A stretch of DNA of 64,000 nt from Desulfobaculum xiamenense (GCF_011927665.1 NZ_JAATJA010000001.1:1698567-1762566); one strand, 5' to 3'. Numbered from the stretch's first letter, positions 25,941-35,414 are shown. Notes: generated from the sequence alone by a model not told the origin. A program made the numbers and translations.

Positions 25941-28833
25941 AAATTCATCCCCGCGTGCGCGGGGAACACCACACCACGGGATCAGAGACGGCGTTGCCCG
26001 ACGGTTCATCCCCGCGTGCGCGGGGAACACACTGGCAAAACAGGCGACGAGTTGCGGCGCATCGGTTCATCCCCGCGTGCGCGGGGAACACCGTTTAGTG
26101 GTTGCACCAAGTGATTGGAACACCGGTTCATCCCCGCGTGCGCGGGGAACACTAGGAACAGCAATAGCAGGCCCCATTGGAGGCCGGTTCATCCCCGCGT
26201 GCGCGGGGAACACATTTATGCTCCGCGTCTAGGTTGGCGCGGAGTCGGTTCATCCCCGCGTGCGCGGGGAACACAGCGCGCCTCTTGCCGATATGTTCCA
26301 GGAGTCCGGTTCATCCCCGCGTGCGCGGGGAACACAAACAAGCAGTATACCAGAAGGACACCAAACATCGGTTCATCCCCGCGTGCGCGGGGAACACTGG
26401 GGGAACATGACCCCTGCACAGGAAGCGGCCGGTTCATCCCCGCGTGCGCGGGGAACACCGGTCAGTCACGGCGTAGAGAATCTCGGATTTCGGTTCATCC
26501 CCGCGTGCGCGGGGAACACCCTGCACGGGACTGGGCAGCCTACCCCCCGTCGGTTCATCCTCGCGTGCGCGGGGAACACTCGATGCGCAGCACCCGGCGC
26601 ACAGCGGCCCGCGGTTCATCCCCGCGTGCGCGGGGAACACGAGCGTCGAGGTGGACGAAACGGAACGCGTGGGGGTTCATCCCCGCGTGCGCGGGGAACA
26701 CCAGATGGAGCTAACGCCATGAATCAGTGTGAACGGTTCATCCCCGCGTGCGCGGGGAACACTGGACCAGTGCGCGTAAGTCGAATCATCTGATCGGTTC
26801 ATCCCCGCGTGCGCGGGGAACACTGCGCAATGCCGATTAATCCGCCGTATGTGAACGGTTCATCCCCGCGTGCGCGGGGAACACCCGTAGTAGGCTACCG
26901 CACTATCGATATCAGCCGGTTCATCCCCGCGTGCGCGGGGAACACCCTAGTTGGCCCATCGAAAGGTGGGCCATTTTCGGTTCATCCCCGCGTGCGCGGG
27001 GAACACGTTCACCGATAATGTGAGCGGTGTCGGTTCTTTGGTTCATCCCCGCGTGCGCGGGGAACACGCCCTGATGGGTCAGGAATTCCATGCTTCCGCC
27101 GGTTCATCCCCGCGTGCGCGGGGAACACGCCTGCAGAAGGCTCCCGGCGCAACATGGGAGCGGTTCATCCCCGCGTGCGCGGGGAACACCTGAACATCGA
27201 GGGACGCGAGACCACGGCGGACGGTTCATCCCCGCGTGCGCGGGGAACACGATCAGCTCGCTCACTTGAAGGGCAAGTTTATCGGTTCATCCCCGCGTGC
27301 GCGGGGAACACGACCGTCACCAGCGTTCCAAAAGCTCCCGCGTCGGTTCATCCCCGCGTGCGCGGGGAACACCTTGCCCCCCGAAGGCCGTGATGCTCGC
27401 CCACCGTTCATCCCCGCGTGCGCGGGGAACACTCGTTCCAGCTGGCGGTGCACAGGGGGAGGGCCCGTTCATCCCCGCGTGCGCGGGGAACACGCTGTCG
27501 ATGTCAGCTTGCCCTGCTCCGCGACCGGTTCATCCCCGCGTGCGCGGGGAACACCGTCCAGTCATTTGCTGGGCTTGGGTATACCTCGGTTCATCCCCGC
27601 GTGCGCGGGGAACACCTCGATGCCGTGCGCCGCGAGTCCTATACACGCGGTTCATCCCCGCGTGCGCGGGGAACACAGGTACTGGCGGTCACCGTCGGAC
27701 GAGCCGTACGGTTCATCCCCGCGTGCGCGGGGAACACCGTCGCGCAAACGCTGTTGGTCTACGCAACGGCGGTTCATCCCCGCGTGCGCGGGGAACACCC
27801 AATCTATCACGTCGTCAGACAGGCGGATGCGGTTCATCCCCGCGTGCGCGGGGAACACATGGTTGGGAATTTTGCGTCGAGGTCTATAATCGGTTCATCC
27901 CCGCGTGCGCGGGGAACACAGTCTCCTTTAGATTTTGCCTTTGCTGCGGAGCGGTTCATCCCCGCGTGCGCGGGGAACGTCCGAAGGTGCTGTCAAGTAC
28001 ACTCGCCAGAAGGTTCATCCCCGCGTGCGCGGGGAACACGGCACTAACACCGCATTCGCCGGGCAAAACGCCGGTTCATCCCCGCGTGCGCGGGGAACAC
28101 TATTGGTAGGAATAACATTTCCTATATTAATACGGTTCATCCCCGCGTGCGCGGGGAACACTTTGATGCTATCAATCAACCCAAGCTTTAATGCGGTTCA
28201 TCCCCGCGTGCGCGGGGAACACTTAATTATCACAATGTCTGCTGATTTATTTGTCGGTTCATCCCCGCGTGCGCGGGGAACACGTTCATTCCACAATAAA
28301 TAATCGCAGGATAAACGGTTCATCCCCGCGTGCGCGGGGAACACTCCACAGCCCCAGCCTGAAACGACCTGTAAAGCGGTTCATCCCCGCGTGCGCGGGG
28401 AACACGACTACCCCTGCGGCCTCGTGCGTTCCCCGCGCGGTTCATCCCCGCGTGCGCGGGGAACACTCCGTTATTTTTGAACAAAATAAAGGATTCATCT
28501 GGTTCATCCCCGCGTGCGCGGGGAACACTCATTACAGCGTTGAAATTGATTTTTCATACGCGGTTCATCCCCGCGTGCGCGGGGAACACCAATACAGTTG
28601 CTTCAGCCCGCCGCCAACTTCCGGTTCATCCCCGCGTGCGCGGGGAACACATATAGAGGTTTTGAAAGACAAGGTTTCGAATCGGTTCATCCCCGCGTGC
28701 GCGGGGAACACACGGCCATTGCCTTCAACGTGACGCTTACCGACGGTTCATCCCCGCGTGCGCGGGGAACACAAGGCCGAGGCTCCAGCCGTGCTCAATG
28801 CGGCCGGTTCATCCCCGCGTGCGCGGGGAACAC
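25941..28833 (-). CRISPR. Type I-E CRISPR array 2 (48 repeats, 47 spacers)
   Basis: The 29-base repeats (GGTTCATCCCCGCG-TGCG-CGGGGAACAC on the plus strand, preceded by C) recur at 59-62-base intervals. The leftmost repeat (25941) has AAA in place of CGG at its start and marks the old end. One repeat has a C-to-T change (26561), and the repeat ending at 27978 lacks its final AC. Three intervals of 60 and two of 62 reflect 31- to 33-base spacers. Several spacers in the younger, right-hand third are AT-rich. Transcription is on the minus strand, from the leader beside cas3. Confidence 0.98.
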
Positions 28834-28915
28834 TCTTCCGGGAAGAGTATGGAATAATTGAACAATAATCCACATTCAAAATCTACCGATTATTCAGGCG
28901 CATTTTTCGCCCAAA
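28834..28915 (-). promoter_or_regulatory. Leader of CRISPR array 2
   Basis: The AT-rich sequence between the array and the cas3 stop carries TCTTCC, 17 bases, ATTGAACAA, 12 bases and AAAATCTACCGATT, the same blocks at the same spacing as beside array 1. This identifies the right side as leader for both arrays and suggests that they share acquisition signals. Confidence 0.75.
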
Positions 28916-31672
28916 TTACACGTCTTCCGCTTCTCCAAAGAACAGGCCATCCGAACCATAAAACACCCTTCTCAACCGACCCTGCCCATCGCGAACGGTT
29001 GCCGACCATCCGCCTTCACCGCACGGACAAAGTGGCAAAAGCATACACCAGTGCGCCTTGTCCGGCAGGGTCTGTGCAAAATCCGTCAAAGCTTGCGTCT
29101 CATCACGCGAGAGTTCGGGCTCTGCGATCTTCCATGCACCAATCCGAAGCTCCGAGGCAAGACAGGCCGTCATGCCGACATTGCCTCCCCGCATATCCGC
29201 CCAGAGCCGCAACCCCTCTGGCTCGCACCGAACGAGCCGCACTTGACGCGTTTCCTCGCCAAGACGCGTCGGGGTCTTCACATCCCTATCCCAACGCATG
29301 CCATCCCCCGCCCGCGCATAGCCATCAGCAAAATCCAAAGCTGCGAACTGTGCCATGCTCCGCTTGGACGCCCTATCGCCAAAAGCCCAATCGTCCTTGC
29401 TCTGCAACCCCTCCGGAGCGTCGCCCTGATATGCGCCCTCCACCAGCGCCCGCGCATCCTCTGGCAGCACAAGCTGGCCCCGGTCCCGCAGCAGCCGCGC
29501 CGTTCGCCACAGCAACGCATGATTAGGATAGACATATTGCCCCTTGGCGAAATATGCAGCGTACCAATTTTCGTCCGCATCATCTTCCGGATGCGGCATC
29601 AGAACAAACATTTGCGCCGTATCGAATCCCACTGGCCGCTGCGCACGCTTGTGACGATGGCAGCGCCCCGCCCGCTGGATCATGAGTTCCATGGGCGCAA
29701 GGTCCGACAACAGCACATCGAAATCCAGATCAAGAGACTGCTCCGCAACCTGCGTGGCAATAAGTATCCGCCCGGCGCGCTTTTCCGGCGTGGAATCCCG
29801 CCCGAACCGCGACAGAACATCCGACTCGATGACGGCCCGATCACACCCGGCATAGCGCGCGTGGAATAACGTAATCATGGCCTCGGGAATGCCGTATTCC
29901 TCCACCAACCTCCGACGAGCGGCCAACGCATCGTCTACCGTGTTCCGAATCCAGCATGCGCACGCGCCAACCCGATGCGCCTTCGCCATTGCATCGTACA
30001 TATCCAGCTCGTCATGCACCGGACGAATTTTCACATTGAGCGTACGCGTCGTGCCAATTCCAGCGGCCTCTACGCCACCGTCGGTCACGCGGGTGAGAAG
30101 CGGAAACCCCTTCTCCGTCGGCAACGCCGCGTCAGCCTCCACTCCGGCCAACTCGCGCCCCTTCGCCCATGCGGCGATGAAGCGCGCCCGCATGGCATGC
30201 GGCAACGTCGCCGACAGAAGGACAGCCGTCCCCCCGAAAGCTGCATGAAAGGTTAGCAGACGCTCCAGAAGCCGCGCGGTATAATCATCGTAGGCATGGA
30301 TCTCGTCGGCAATGAGCACCGAGCGCGCCAGACCGTAAAGGCGTAATGCCTGATGCCGCGAAGGCAGAATCCCGAGCAGTGCCTGATCGAGCGTTCCAGC
30401 GCCGCACGGGGCCAACAGCGCCTTCTTACGATTGTCGGCAATCCATGCACTGCACACGGCTCCGGCATCCTCGCCATCCTCCGAACGCGAAGGAACCTGC
30501 TCCAGCCCCATGGGCGCAAGCGGGGTCACGCTCTCCATGAAGGCACGATTCAGCAGGCGTCCGCCATGCGCAGCGACCAGCGAGGCATCCGGCGACGCGA
30601 ACAAGGCCCGATAGGTCTCGGATAGGCGCGAGTACATGGCGTTGGCCGTCGCCATGGTCGGCAGACCAACGTACAGCCCGGAAGCCTGCCCACTACGCAT
30701 AGCACGATGTGCGACCAGCAAGGCGCTCTCGGTCTTGCCACCTCCTGTCAGGTCTTCGCAGATGAGAAGCTCGGGATCTGTTTGCAGCGGCAGGTCCAGC
30801 ACAGCTCGCTGCATGGGGTATGGGATGACGTCCGCGGGCATGTGCGGCAGCAGGTCGAAAAAGGATCGTGCAGGCGAGGGAGCCGCAGGCAACACACCGG
30901 TCCGGGCAAGTGCCAAGCGCGCTCTGGCGGTGGCATCATCCCAATATTGCCGTGGCGCAGGGCACGAATCGACATAGGGAAACCAGAGGTCGTTGGAGCC
31001 GATCCAGTCAGCAAGGACAAGCAATCCAGCCATGAGCCACGAGCAGCCGGGAAAAGTCGTCTGATCCCAATCATCATCAAGGCCCACGGGGGCAAAACCG
31101 GGCATGCCGCCAAACAGGAACCATTTGGCGCACTGATTGAACCATGCCCGAGCATCATCCTCGACGTCTGCCGAAAAACGCCGTGGCACCACACTCTCGG
31201 CCAGAGGTTCCCCGTGATGTCCAAAGGCGGCGTTGCACAAGGGTTCGAACGCCTCGCCTGTTGAAAGTCCACACGATTCGGTAAAGTCCACCTCGAAAAG
31301 CTTCCAGAACGCGAACCCGAGCCGCGTGTGATGTCCGCTCTGCGCATCGCATGCCCGTCCCCACGGAGCAATTCCCGTACGCGCACACAGGTCCGCCCTC
31401 TTGCTCTGAAAGATTCTCGAAAACTTCCCCATATCGTGAATGGCCGCAAAAAAGGCTACGAGCGATCGCAGTTCGGCAATAGGAACAGGCGACAACGCCT
31501 CCATCCGCCGCGCGATCAACGCATCTGCGTCAAAGAGAGCAATTGCCACTGCGGCAACATCGACGTTGTGGAGGACGAGCGGATGGAAGCCGACTGCACC
31601 ATCCTCGCAATCACCAGCCTTGCCCCAATAGCGATACAATGGCCGCCAATCCGAGACATCACTACCACACAT
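28916..31672 (-). CDS. cas3: CRISPR-associated helicase/nuclease Cas3 (type I-E)
   Basis: The 918-residue protein has the HD nuclease at the N-terminus (HPLVLHNVDVAAV; FFAAIHDMGKFSRIFQ) and a superfamily 2 helicase: Walker A DLTGGGKTESALL, DEIH in LIADEIHAYDDY, SATLP, and QVAEQSLDLDFDVLLSDLAPMELMIQRAGRCHR as motifs V-VI. The C-terminal domain ends ...SDGLFFGEAEDV. It degrades DNA marked by Cascade. It is encoded upstream of array 2 in the same direction, separated from cas8e by the array. The start gives a normal length for Cas3e. Confidence 0.96.
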   Translation of the reverse strand: MCGSDVSDWRPLYRYWGKAGDCEDGAVGFHPLVLHNVDVAAVAIALFDADALIARRMEALSPVPIAELRSLVAFFAAIHDMGKFSRIFQSKRADLCARTGIAPWGRACDAQSGHHTRLGFAFWKLFEVDFTESCGLSTGEAFEPLCNAAFGHHGEPLAESVVPRRFSADVEDDARAWFNQCAKWFLFGGMPGFAPVGLDDDWDQTTFPGCSWLMAGLLVLADWIGSNDLWFPYVDSCPAPRQYWDDATARARLALARTGVLPAAPSPARSFFDLLPHMPADVIPYPMQRAVLDLPLQTDPELLICEDLTGGGKTESALLVAHRAMRSGQASGLYVGLPTMATANAMYSRLSETYRALFASPDASLVAAHGGRLLNRAFMESVTPLAPMGLEQVPSRSEDGEDAGAVCSAWIADNRKKALLAPCGAGTLDQALLGILPSRHQALRLYGLARSVLIADEIHAYDDYTARLLERLLTFHAAFGGTAVLLSATLPHAMRARFIAAWAKGRELAGVEADAALPTEKGFPLLTRVTDGGVEAAGIGTTRTLNVKIRPVHDELDMYDAMAKAHRVGACACWIRNTVDDALAARRRLVEEYGIPEAMITLFHARYAGCDRAVIESDVLSRFGRDSTPEKRAGRILIATQVAEQSLDLDFDVLLSDLAPMELMIQRAGRCHRHKRAQRPVGFDTAQMFVLMPHPEDDADENWYAAYFAKGQYVYPNHALLWRTARLLRDRGQLVLPEDARALVEGAYQGDAPEGLQSKDDWAFGDRASKRSMAQFAALDFADGYARAGDGMRWDRDVKTPTRLGEETRQVRLVRCEPEGLRLWADMRGGNVGMTACLASELRIGAWKIAEPELSRDETQALTDFAQTLPDKAHWCMLLPLCPCGEGGWSATVRDGQGRLRRVFYGSDGLFFGEAEDV

Positions 31673-31828
31673 GCGTTATCTCCATTCTTGACGATGAATT
31701 TTCCACGCATGTCTATTCCATATTTCCCATCCTGTCAGCCCGCGCAATGCCGACGCTCTTCACGCGACGCACCGTATGTACGGACATCGTAACGCATTCG
31801 TCCCGACAAACGGGCCATCCACAGACGC

Positions 31829-31864
31829 AAAAAAACGGCCCGACCGGATGAACCGATCGGGCCG
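31829..31864 (-). terminator. Terminator of the arsR-hgcAB operon
   Basis: On the minus strand CGGCCCGATCGG and CCGGTCGGGCCG form a 12-base stem with one G-U/mismatch-type step around a five-base loop, followed by seven Ts. It lies 25 bases after the hgcB stop. The remaining sequence up to the cas3 start (31673-31828) shows no gene. Confidence 0.88.
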
Positions 31865-31889
31865 CTTTGCGTGACGTATTGTGCGCGCC

Positions 31890-32177
31890 TCAGCAGCAGG
31901 ACGACGAGGAGCGACACAAGCCGAGGGTGGCGAGCCAGCTTTTGATGATGTGTGCGGCGCAGCCGACGCCGGGTGTAACGCGTATCGCCTCGGGCGGGCA
32001 ATTGAGGGCGCAGGCTCCGCATTCGATGCAGGCGTCGCGGTCGCGCATGCGCGCGCGTCCGGCAACCAGTTCGAAGACCCTATGCGGGCAGACCTGAATG
32101 CACAGGCCGCAGCCCACGCACGCCTTCTCGTCGAATTCCAGCGACACCACGCCGGGGATGTATCTGAAACCTTCCAT
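31890..32177 (-). CDS. hgcB: HgcB, 2[4Fe-4S] ferredoxin of mercury methylation
   Basis: The 95-residue protein has two [4Fe-4S] motifs, CVGCGLCIQVCP (about residues 20-31) and CIECGACALNCP (about 50-61), a single Cys in PGVGCAAH and a vicinal CC as the last two residues (SSSSCC). This combination, next to hgcA, is diagnostic of HgcB, which returns electrons to the corrinoid of HgcA and probably helps pass Hg(II) through its paired cysteines. It follows hgcA by 14 bases with a GGAGGGCTGACGA ribosome binding site and is followed by the operon terminator. Confidence 0.96.
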   Translation of the reverse strand: MEGFRYIPGVVSLEFDEKACVGCGLCIQVCPHRVFELVAGRARMRDRDACIECGACALNCPPEAIRVTPGVGCAAHIIKSWLATLGLCRSSSSCC

Positions 32178-32191
32178 TCGTCAGCCCTCCA

Positions 32192-33391
32192 TCATGCCGC
32201 GAAACGCAGCGCGACCCACAGCACGGCCCACACGAGAAGCCCCCCAAGCTGCCACGGCATGGCCGAACGCATCTCGCGCTCGACGCCGGACGGCGAGGTG
32301 AAGGGCGTGGACCCCGTAAAATTCATGGCCATGTAACTGCTCACGCTCACGCTCAACGCGGCGAGCGCCGCACCGGCCATTGGCTCGTCCATGCCCATGA
32401 CAGTCAGCAGCCCCGCCGCCGCGAACACTCCGGGCCACAGCCCCTTCACGGAGAAGGCCGTCCCCGGAAGCCACGGCAGGAGTAGCGGAACCACAACGGC
32501 GCCCGACACGACTCCGGCCACCAGCGCCAGCGCCACATCCCCCACCCTCTCGGCGGCGGCGGAGAACGAAAACACGTCCGGCCCCACTCCCGACAGGACA
32601 AAGGCGACGCACAGCGCCGTAAGCATCGTCTTCCAGAGCAATACAAGCTCGACAGGAATGAGCACGGCGCGTTCGGCAAGCGTGAACGTCACCTCGCGCA
32701 TATCCGGCGTGGCCTCGGACCCGTTCTCGAAATAGCGCTGGAGATCGCTCGCACGGACAGGCCCGAACACGACGTCGAACCCGCACAGCTTCTTGACCTT
32801 GCGCGCTCCGACGCCCGTGGCAGCAAGCTGCGGCAGGATGAGCCGCCGATGCGAGACGACCTCGCTCAGCCGTGCGGCGCGAACGACCCTCGCCACTTCC
32901 TCCGACGAGAAGAGATTCTTGCCCGCCGCGCACCACACGTTGATTCCCCGCGTGTCCACGACGAGAATCCACGCGTCGATGCCGGACAGCTCGCGCCGGA
33001 GGGCATCGAAGGTGAGCTTGTAGTTGGCCGAAACGATGACCGGCGAATCCTCGTCGGGGAAGCCCACGCAGTACAGGCCGGGGACGACCTTGTAGTTGTC
33101 GCGGATGACACCAAGCCGAGCGAAAGCGCTCCCCGCCCAATCACGCGGGGTCATGTACGACATGACGCGCGGCACATGGCCCACCGGCGTGCGCGCAAAA
33201 TCGCGGACGAAGTGGCACACCGTGTAGCCGGGTTTGTTTTCAGGCCCGAACCCGGGCCCGGGACGCGGCCCTCAGCCAGGCTCCTCGCCGCAGCCCGAGG
33301 GACGTCTGATCATGCAGAACGCGCCCTCGACCAACGGTACGATAGCCTCGGCCTTGCCGAGTTCCGTATCCCGCTTTTCGAGCTTATCCAT
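32192..33391 (-). CDS. hgcA: HgcA, corrinoid protein of mercury methylation; frame includes an in-frame UGA (possible selenocysteine)
   Basis: The corrinoid domain has the hallmark cap-helix motif GINVWCAAGK, whose Cys coordinates cobalt; five membrane helices follow (about VLIPVELVLLW onward to LVWAVLWVALRF). HgcA transfers a methyl group to Hg(II). The frame without a stop begins at a GTG (33220, VCHFVRDF), but that codon has no ribosome binding site. The preceding codons (GPENKPGYT), which look like normal HgcA N-terminal sequence, have no start codon before a TGA at 33272-33274. Beyond the TGA the same frame stays open to an ATG at 33391 (MDKLEKRDTELG...) with AAAGGG seven bases upstream. 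A hairpin with loop GGUU follows the TGA, at the position of a bacterial SECIS. I therefore annotate 399 residues with selenocysteine at codon 40. The conservative alternative is 342 residues from the GTG plus a separate 39-codon upstream frame. Confidence 0.85.
33241..33271 (-). promoter_or_regulatory. Candidate bacterial SECIS hairpin after the in-frame UGA of hgcA
   Basis: Counting from the base after UGA, bases 14-19 (GGCCCG) pair with 24-29 (CGGGCC), with two more pairs (13-30 as G-U, 12-31), around a four-base loop GGUU at 20-23. In E. coli fdhF, as I recall it, the SelB-binding GGU of the SECIS loop lies at 19-21. The match in loop sequence and distance is close. Competing folds exist because the stretch is very GC-rich. 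Confidence 0.55.
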
Positions 33392-33426
33392 ATCGCTACC
33401 CTTTGCCTGACCCTCAGGCATTGCAT

Positions 33427-33741
33427 TCACAATGACAAAATCTTCCGCTTGAACCGTTCGATGGCGTCCGCATCGACGCTATAGCGCATGCGCACTCCGT
33501 CGGAGACCGCGCGGACCAGTCCGGCCTGCCGGAGCACCTTGAGATGCTGGCTGACCGTGGACTGCGCCAGCGGTAGCGCGTCAACGATATCGCCGCACAG
33601 GCACTGCCCGGCGTCGCGAATGAAGGCGATCATGCGCAGGCGCACCGGGTGCCCGAGGGCCTTGCATATATCGGCAAGAAACCGCCGGTCAGTCATGACC
33701 GCAATCTGCGCCGCACCCTGTCGATCTTCGTCGGACTGCAT
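33427..33741 (-). CDS. ArsR/SmtB-family regulator of the hgcAB operon
   Basis: The 104-residue winged-helix protein starts MQSDEDRQGAAQIAVMTDRRFLADICKALGHPVRLRMIAFIRD and carries the ArsR recognition region LPLAQSTVSQHLKVLRQAGLVRAVSDG. CLCGDI resembles the ELCVCDL metal-box position, with two cysteines. In other Desulfovibrio-type methylators an ArsR/SahR-like protein precedes hgcAB and responds to arsenic or S-adenosylhomocysteine. It lies 35 bases upstream of the extended hgcA ATG, so the three genes form one operon. GGAGGAAAC precedes the ATG. A dyad upstream is the likely operator. Confidence 0.93.
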   Translation of the reverse strand: MQSDEDRQGAAQIAVMTDRRFLADICKALGHPVRLRMIAFIRDAGQCLCGDIVDALPLAQSTVSQHLKVLRQAGLVRAVSDGVRMRYSVDADAIERFKRKILSL

Positions 33742-33753
33742 GTTTCCTCCGTC

Positions 33754-33796
33754 TTAATCGTTCAACGACGATAAACGGTGAAGCCCCGCCAGTCAA
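33754..33796 (-). promoter_or_regulatory. Promoter and operator dyad of arsR-hgcAB
   Basis: On the minus strand TTGACT (33791-33796) and TATCGT (33768-33773) are 17 bases apart. The -10 end overlaps TCGTT-C-AACGA, an 11-base perfect dyad at 33758-33768 within TTAATCGTTCAACGACGATAAA. The dyad lies between the -10 and the arsR ribosome binding site, a typical autorepression layout. From 33797 to 34039 I see no gene. Confidence 0.65.
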
Positions 33797-34039
33797 CAAC
33801 TCCGAACCCACTCTCGATACAACGTCTCATTGCGCCCCACACATGCGACACATATCGATGCACAATGCGTCAAACCATCCGTCAAATCGATACCGCGCAT
33901 CCGTGCGACGTACCCGCATGGCGCAGCACAACGCCCTTTTACCAACTAAACGTGCAGCCATCTGCAACCCGCGTCCTTTGCCAGAATCGCTGGGGAACCG
34001 CACTGCGTATGACAGCGTGCGGCCTCGCGCTTTTCCGCA

Positions 34040-34074
34040 AAGAAAAGGCCCGGTCGGATTGCTCCGACCGGGCC
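34040..34074 (-). terminator. Terminator of the qrcABCD operon
   Basis: GGCCCGGTCGG and CCGACCGGGCC pair perfectly around a short loop (34047-34074) and are followed on the minus strand by TTTTCTTT. It lies about 30 bases after the qrcD stop. Confidence 0.88.
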
Positions 34075-34103
34075 GTATACTGCGTCAGCGCAGTGTCCGA
34101 ACG

Positions 34104-35414
34104 CTAGGCGGTAGCGGTGGCCTCCTCGGCCTCCTTGGGCTCCTCGACGGGAGCTGCGGGAGCGGCCGGGGCCTGCTTCCTGTAGTTCAGCTCGATCTCC
34201 TGCGGGAAGACCGGCAGATAGCGGTAGGACAGGGACAGGAGCAGCGCGCCGTAGGCCAGCACGCCGATGGACGGCGCCCACTCGGCCCAGTTCGGCACGT
34301 AATTGTACCACTGGTCGAAGGGCATGACCGGGATGGCCAGAGCCTGAACGGTGAAGACGTAACGGTTGATGGTCACGCCGGTGCAGTTCAGGATGGCGGC
34401 GGTGTACAGAAGGGCCGGAGTATTCCGGAATCTGGGCACCATGAGCAGGATGGCGGGCAGGACGCCGCACAGGCCGATTTCGACCCACAGCAGCCACTCG
34501 CCGTATCCGAGATCGCTGTTGAACATCTGGTCCCAAGTCAGGCCGGAGCGGGGCAGGACGTCAGTGGCCCAAGCCCAGGTGTCGGCGAACTTGAAGAACA
34601 GGTACAGGCACAGCATGGTGCCGGCGATCTTGCACATCAGAGCCTTGACCTTGTAGTCCACGAGCTGCTTGCCGGTCAGGAGCTCCATGATCTTCACGAC
34701 GAGCACGGAGAAGCAGGGACCGGAGGCAACGGCGGACAGCACGAACAGGAAGAACGTCCACGGCCAGATGAAGAATCCGTCGCGCAGGATGTAGGGACGA
34801 GCGAAGAGCACGCCGTACATGCCGCCGAGGGAGCCCTGGTGGAAGGTGGACAGGAACGCGCCCAGACCTGCGATCAGCGGCATCACAACGTGCATGTTGT
34901 GCGCGAGATTGTGCAGGTAGGGAATCTCGTTGAGCTTCCTGTTCTCAAGGATGTTCGGCAGGAACTCGATGGCCAGCACGCACAGGTAGCAGGTGATGCA
35001 GAACATAACTTCTGTCAGCATCGAGTGCACGTTGGCATGCCAGTAACCGAACCACGACCGCAGCGGCTGACCCACGTCCAGAGCCAGGACGAGCATGGCG
35101 CCGGAGTAGCAGATGAAGCCGACGATGACGGTGAGGTTCACGATCTTCTCAAGCTCCTTGATATCGAGGATATACTTGAGCAGACCGGTGAAGAACGCAC
35201 CGGCGCCGAGGGCGATGACCGCGAGGTCGAAGGTGATCCAGAGGCCGAATCCGAAGTAGTTGTCGAGCGCGGTACGGGCCAGACCGTCGGGCACGAGGAT
35301 CATGAAGAACTCGTAGAGACCGGCAGCCAGGATCACGCCGACAAAACCAAGCCACAGCAGGAATTTGCCGAGCGAGCAGCGCTCGACTCCTTCAGGCCAG
35401 AGAGCTCTATCCAT
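34104..35414 (-). CDS. qrcD: QrcD, NrfD/PsrC-type membrane subunit of the Qrc complex
   Basis: The 436-residue protein starts MDRALWPEGVERCSLGKFLLWLGFVGVILAAGLYEFFMI and has about ten membrane helices of the NrfD/PsrC family, which bind menaquinone. It is the membrane anchor of Qrc, which passes electrons from periplasmic cytochrome c3 to the quinone pool during sulfate respiration. The C-terminus is an Ala/Pro/Glu-rich tail (RKQAPAAPAAPVEEPKEAEEATATA). The ATG at 35414 overlaps the end of qrcC by eight bases and follows GGAGGTCTCC; longer frames are not needed. Confidence 0.95.
   Translation of the reverse strand: MDRALWPEGVERCSLGKFLLWLGFVGVILAAGLYEFFMILVPDGLARTALDNYFGFGLWITFDLAVIALGAGAFFTGLLKYILDIKELEKIVNLTVIVGFICYSGAMLVLALDVGQPLRSWFGYWHANVHSMLTEVMFCITCYLCVLAIEFLPNILENRKLNEIPYLHNLAHNMHVVMPLIAGLGAFLSTFHQGSLGGMYGVLFARPYILRDGFFIWPWTFFLFVLSAVASGPCFSVLVVKIMELLTGKQLVDYKVKALMCKIAGTMLCLYLFFKFADTWAWATDVLPRSGLTWDQMFNSDLGYGEWLLWVEIGLCGVLPAILLMVPRFRNTPALLYTAAILNCTGVTINRYVFTVQALAIPVMPFDQWYNYVPNWAEWAPSIGVLAYGALLLSLSYRYLPVFPQEIELNYRKQAPAAPAAPVEEPKEAEEATATA

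Noticed and set aside
25805..28861. Many open frames across CRISPR array 2 on both strands
   Set aside because: Same artefact as in array 1; the sequence is a repeat-spacer array.
31840..31862. GGATGAACCGAT in the hgcB terminator as a stray CRISPR repeat end
   Set aside because: Only about ten bases match the repeat tail and they form the loop and stem of an obvious terminator; no second half of the repeat.
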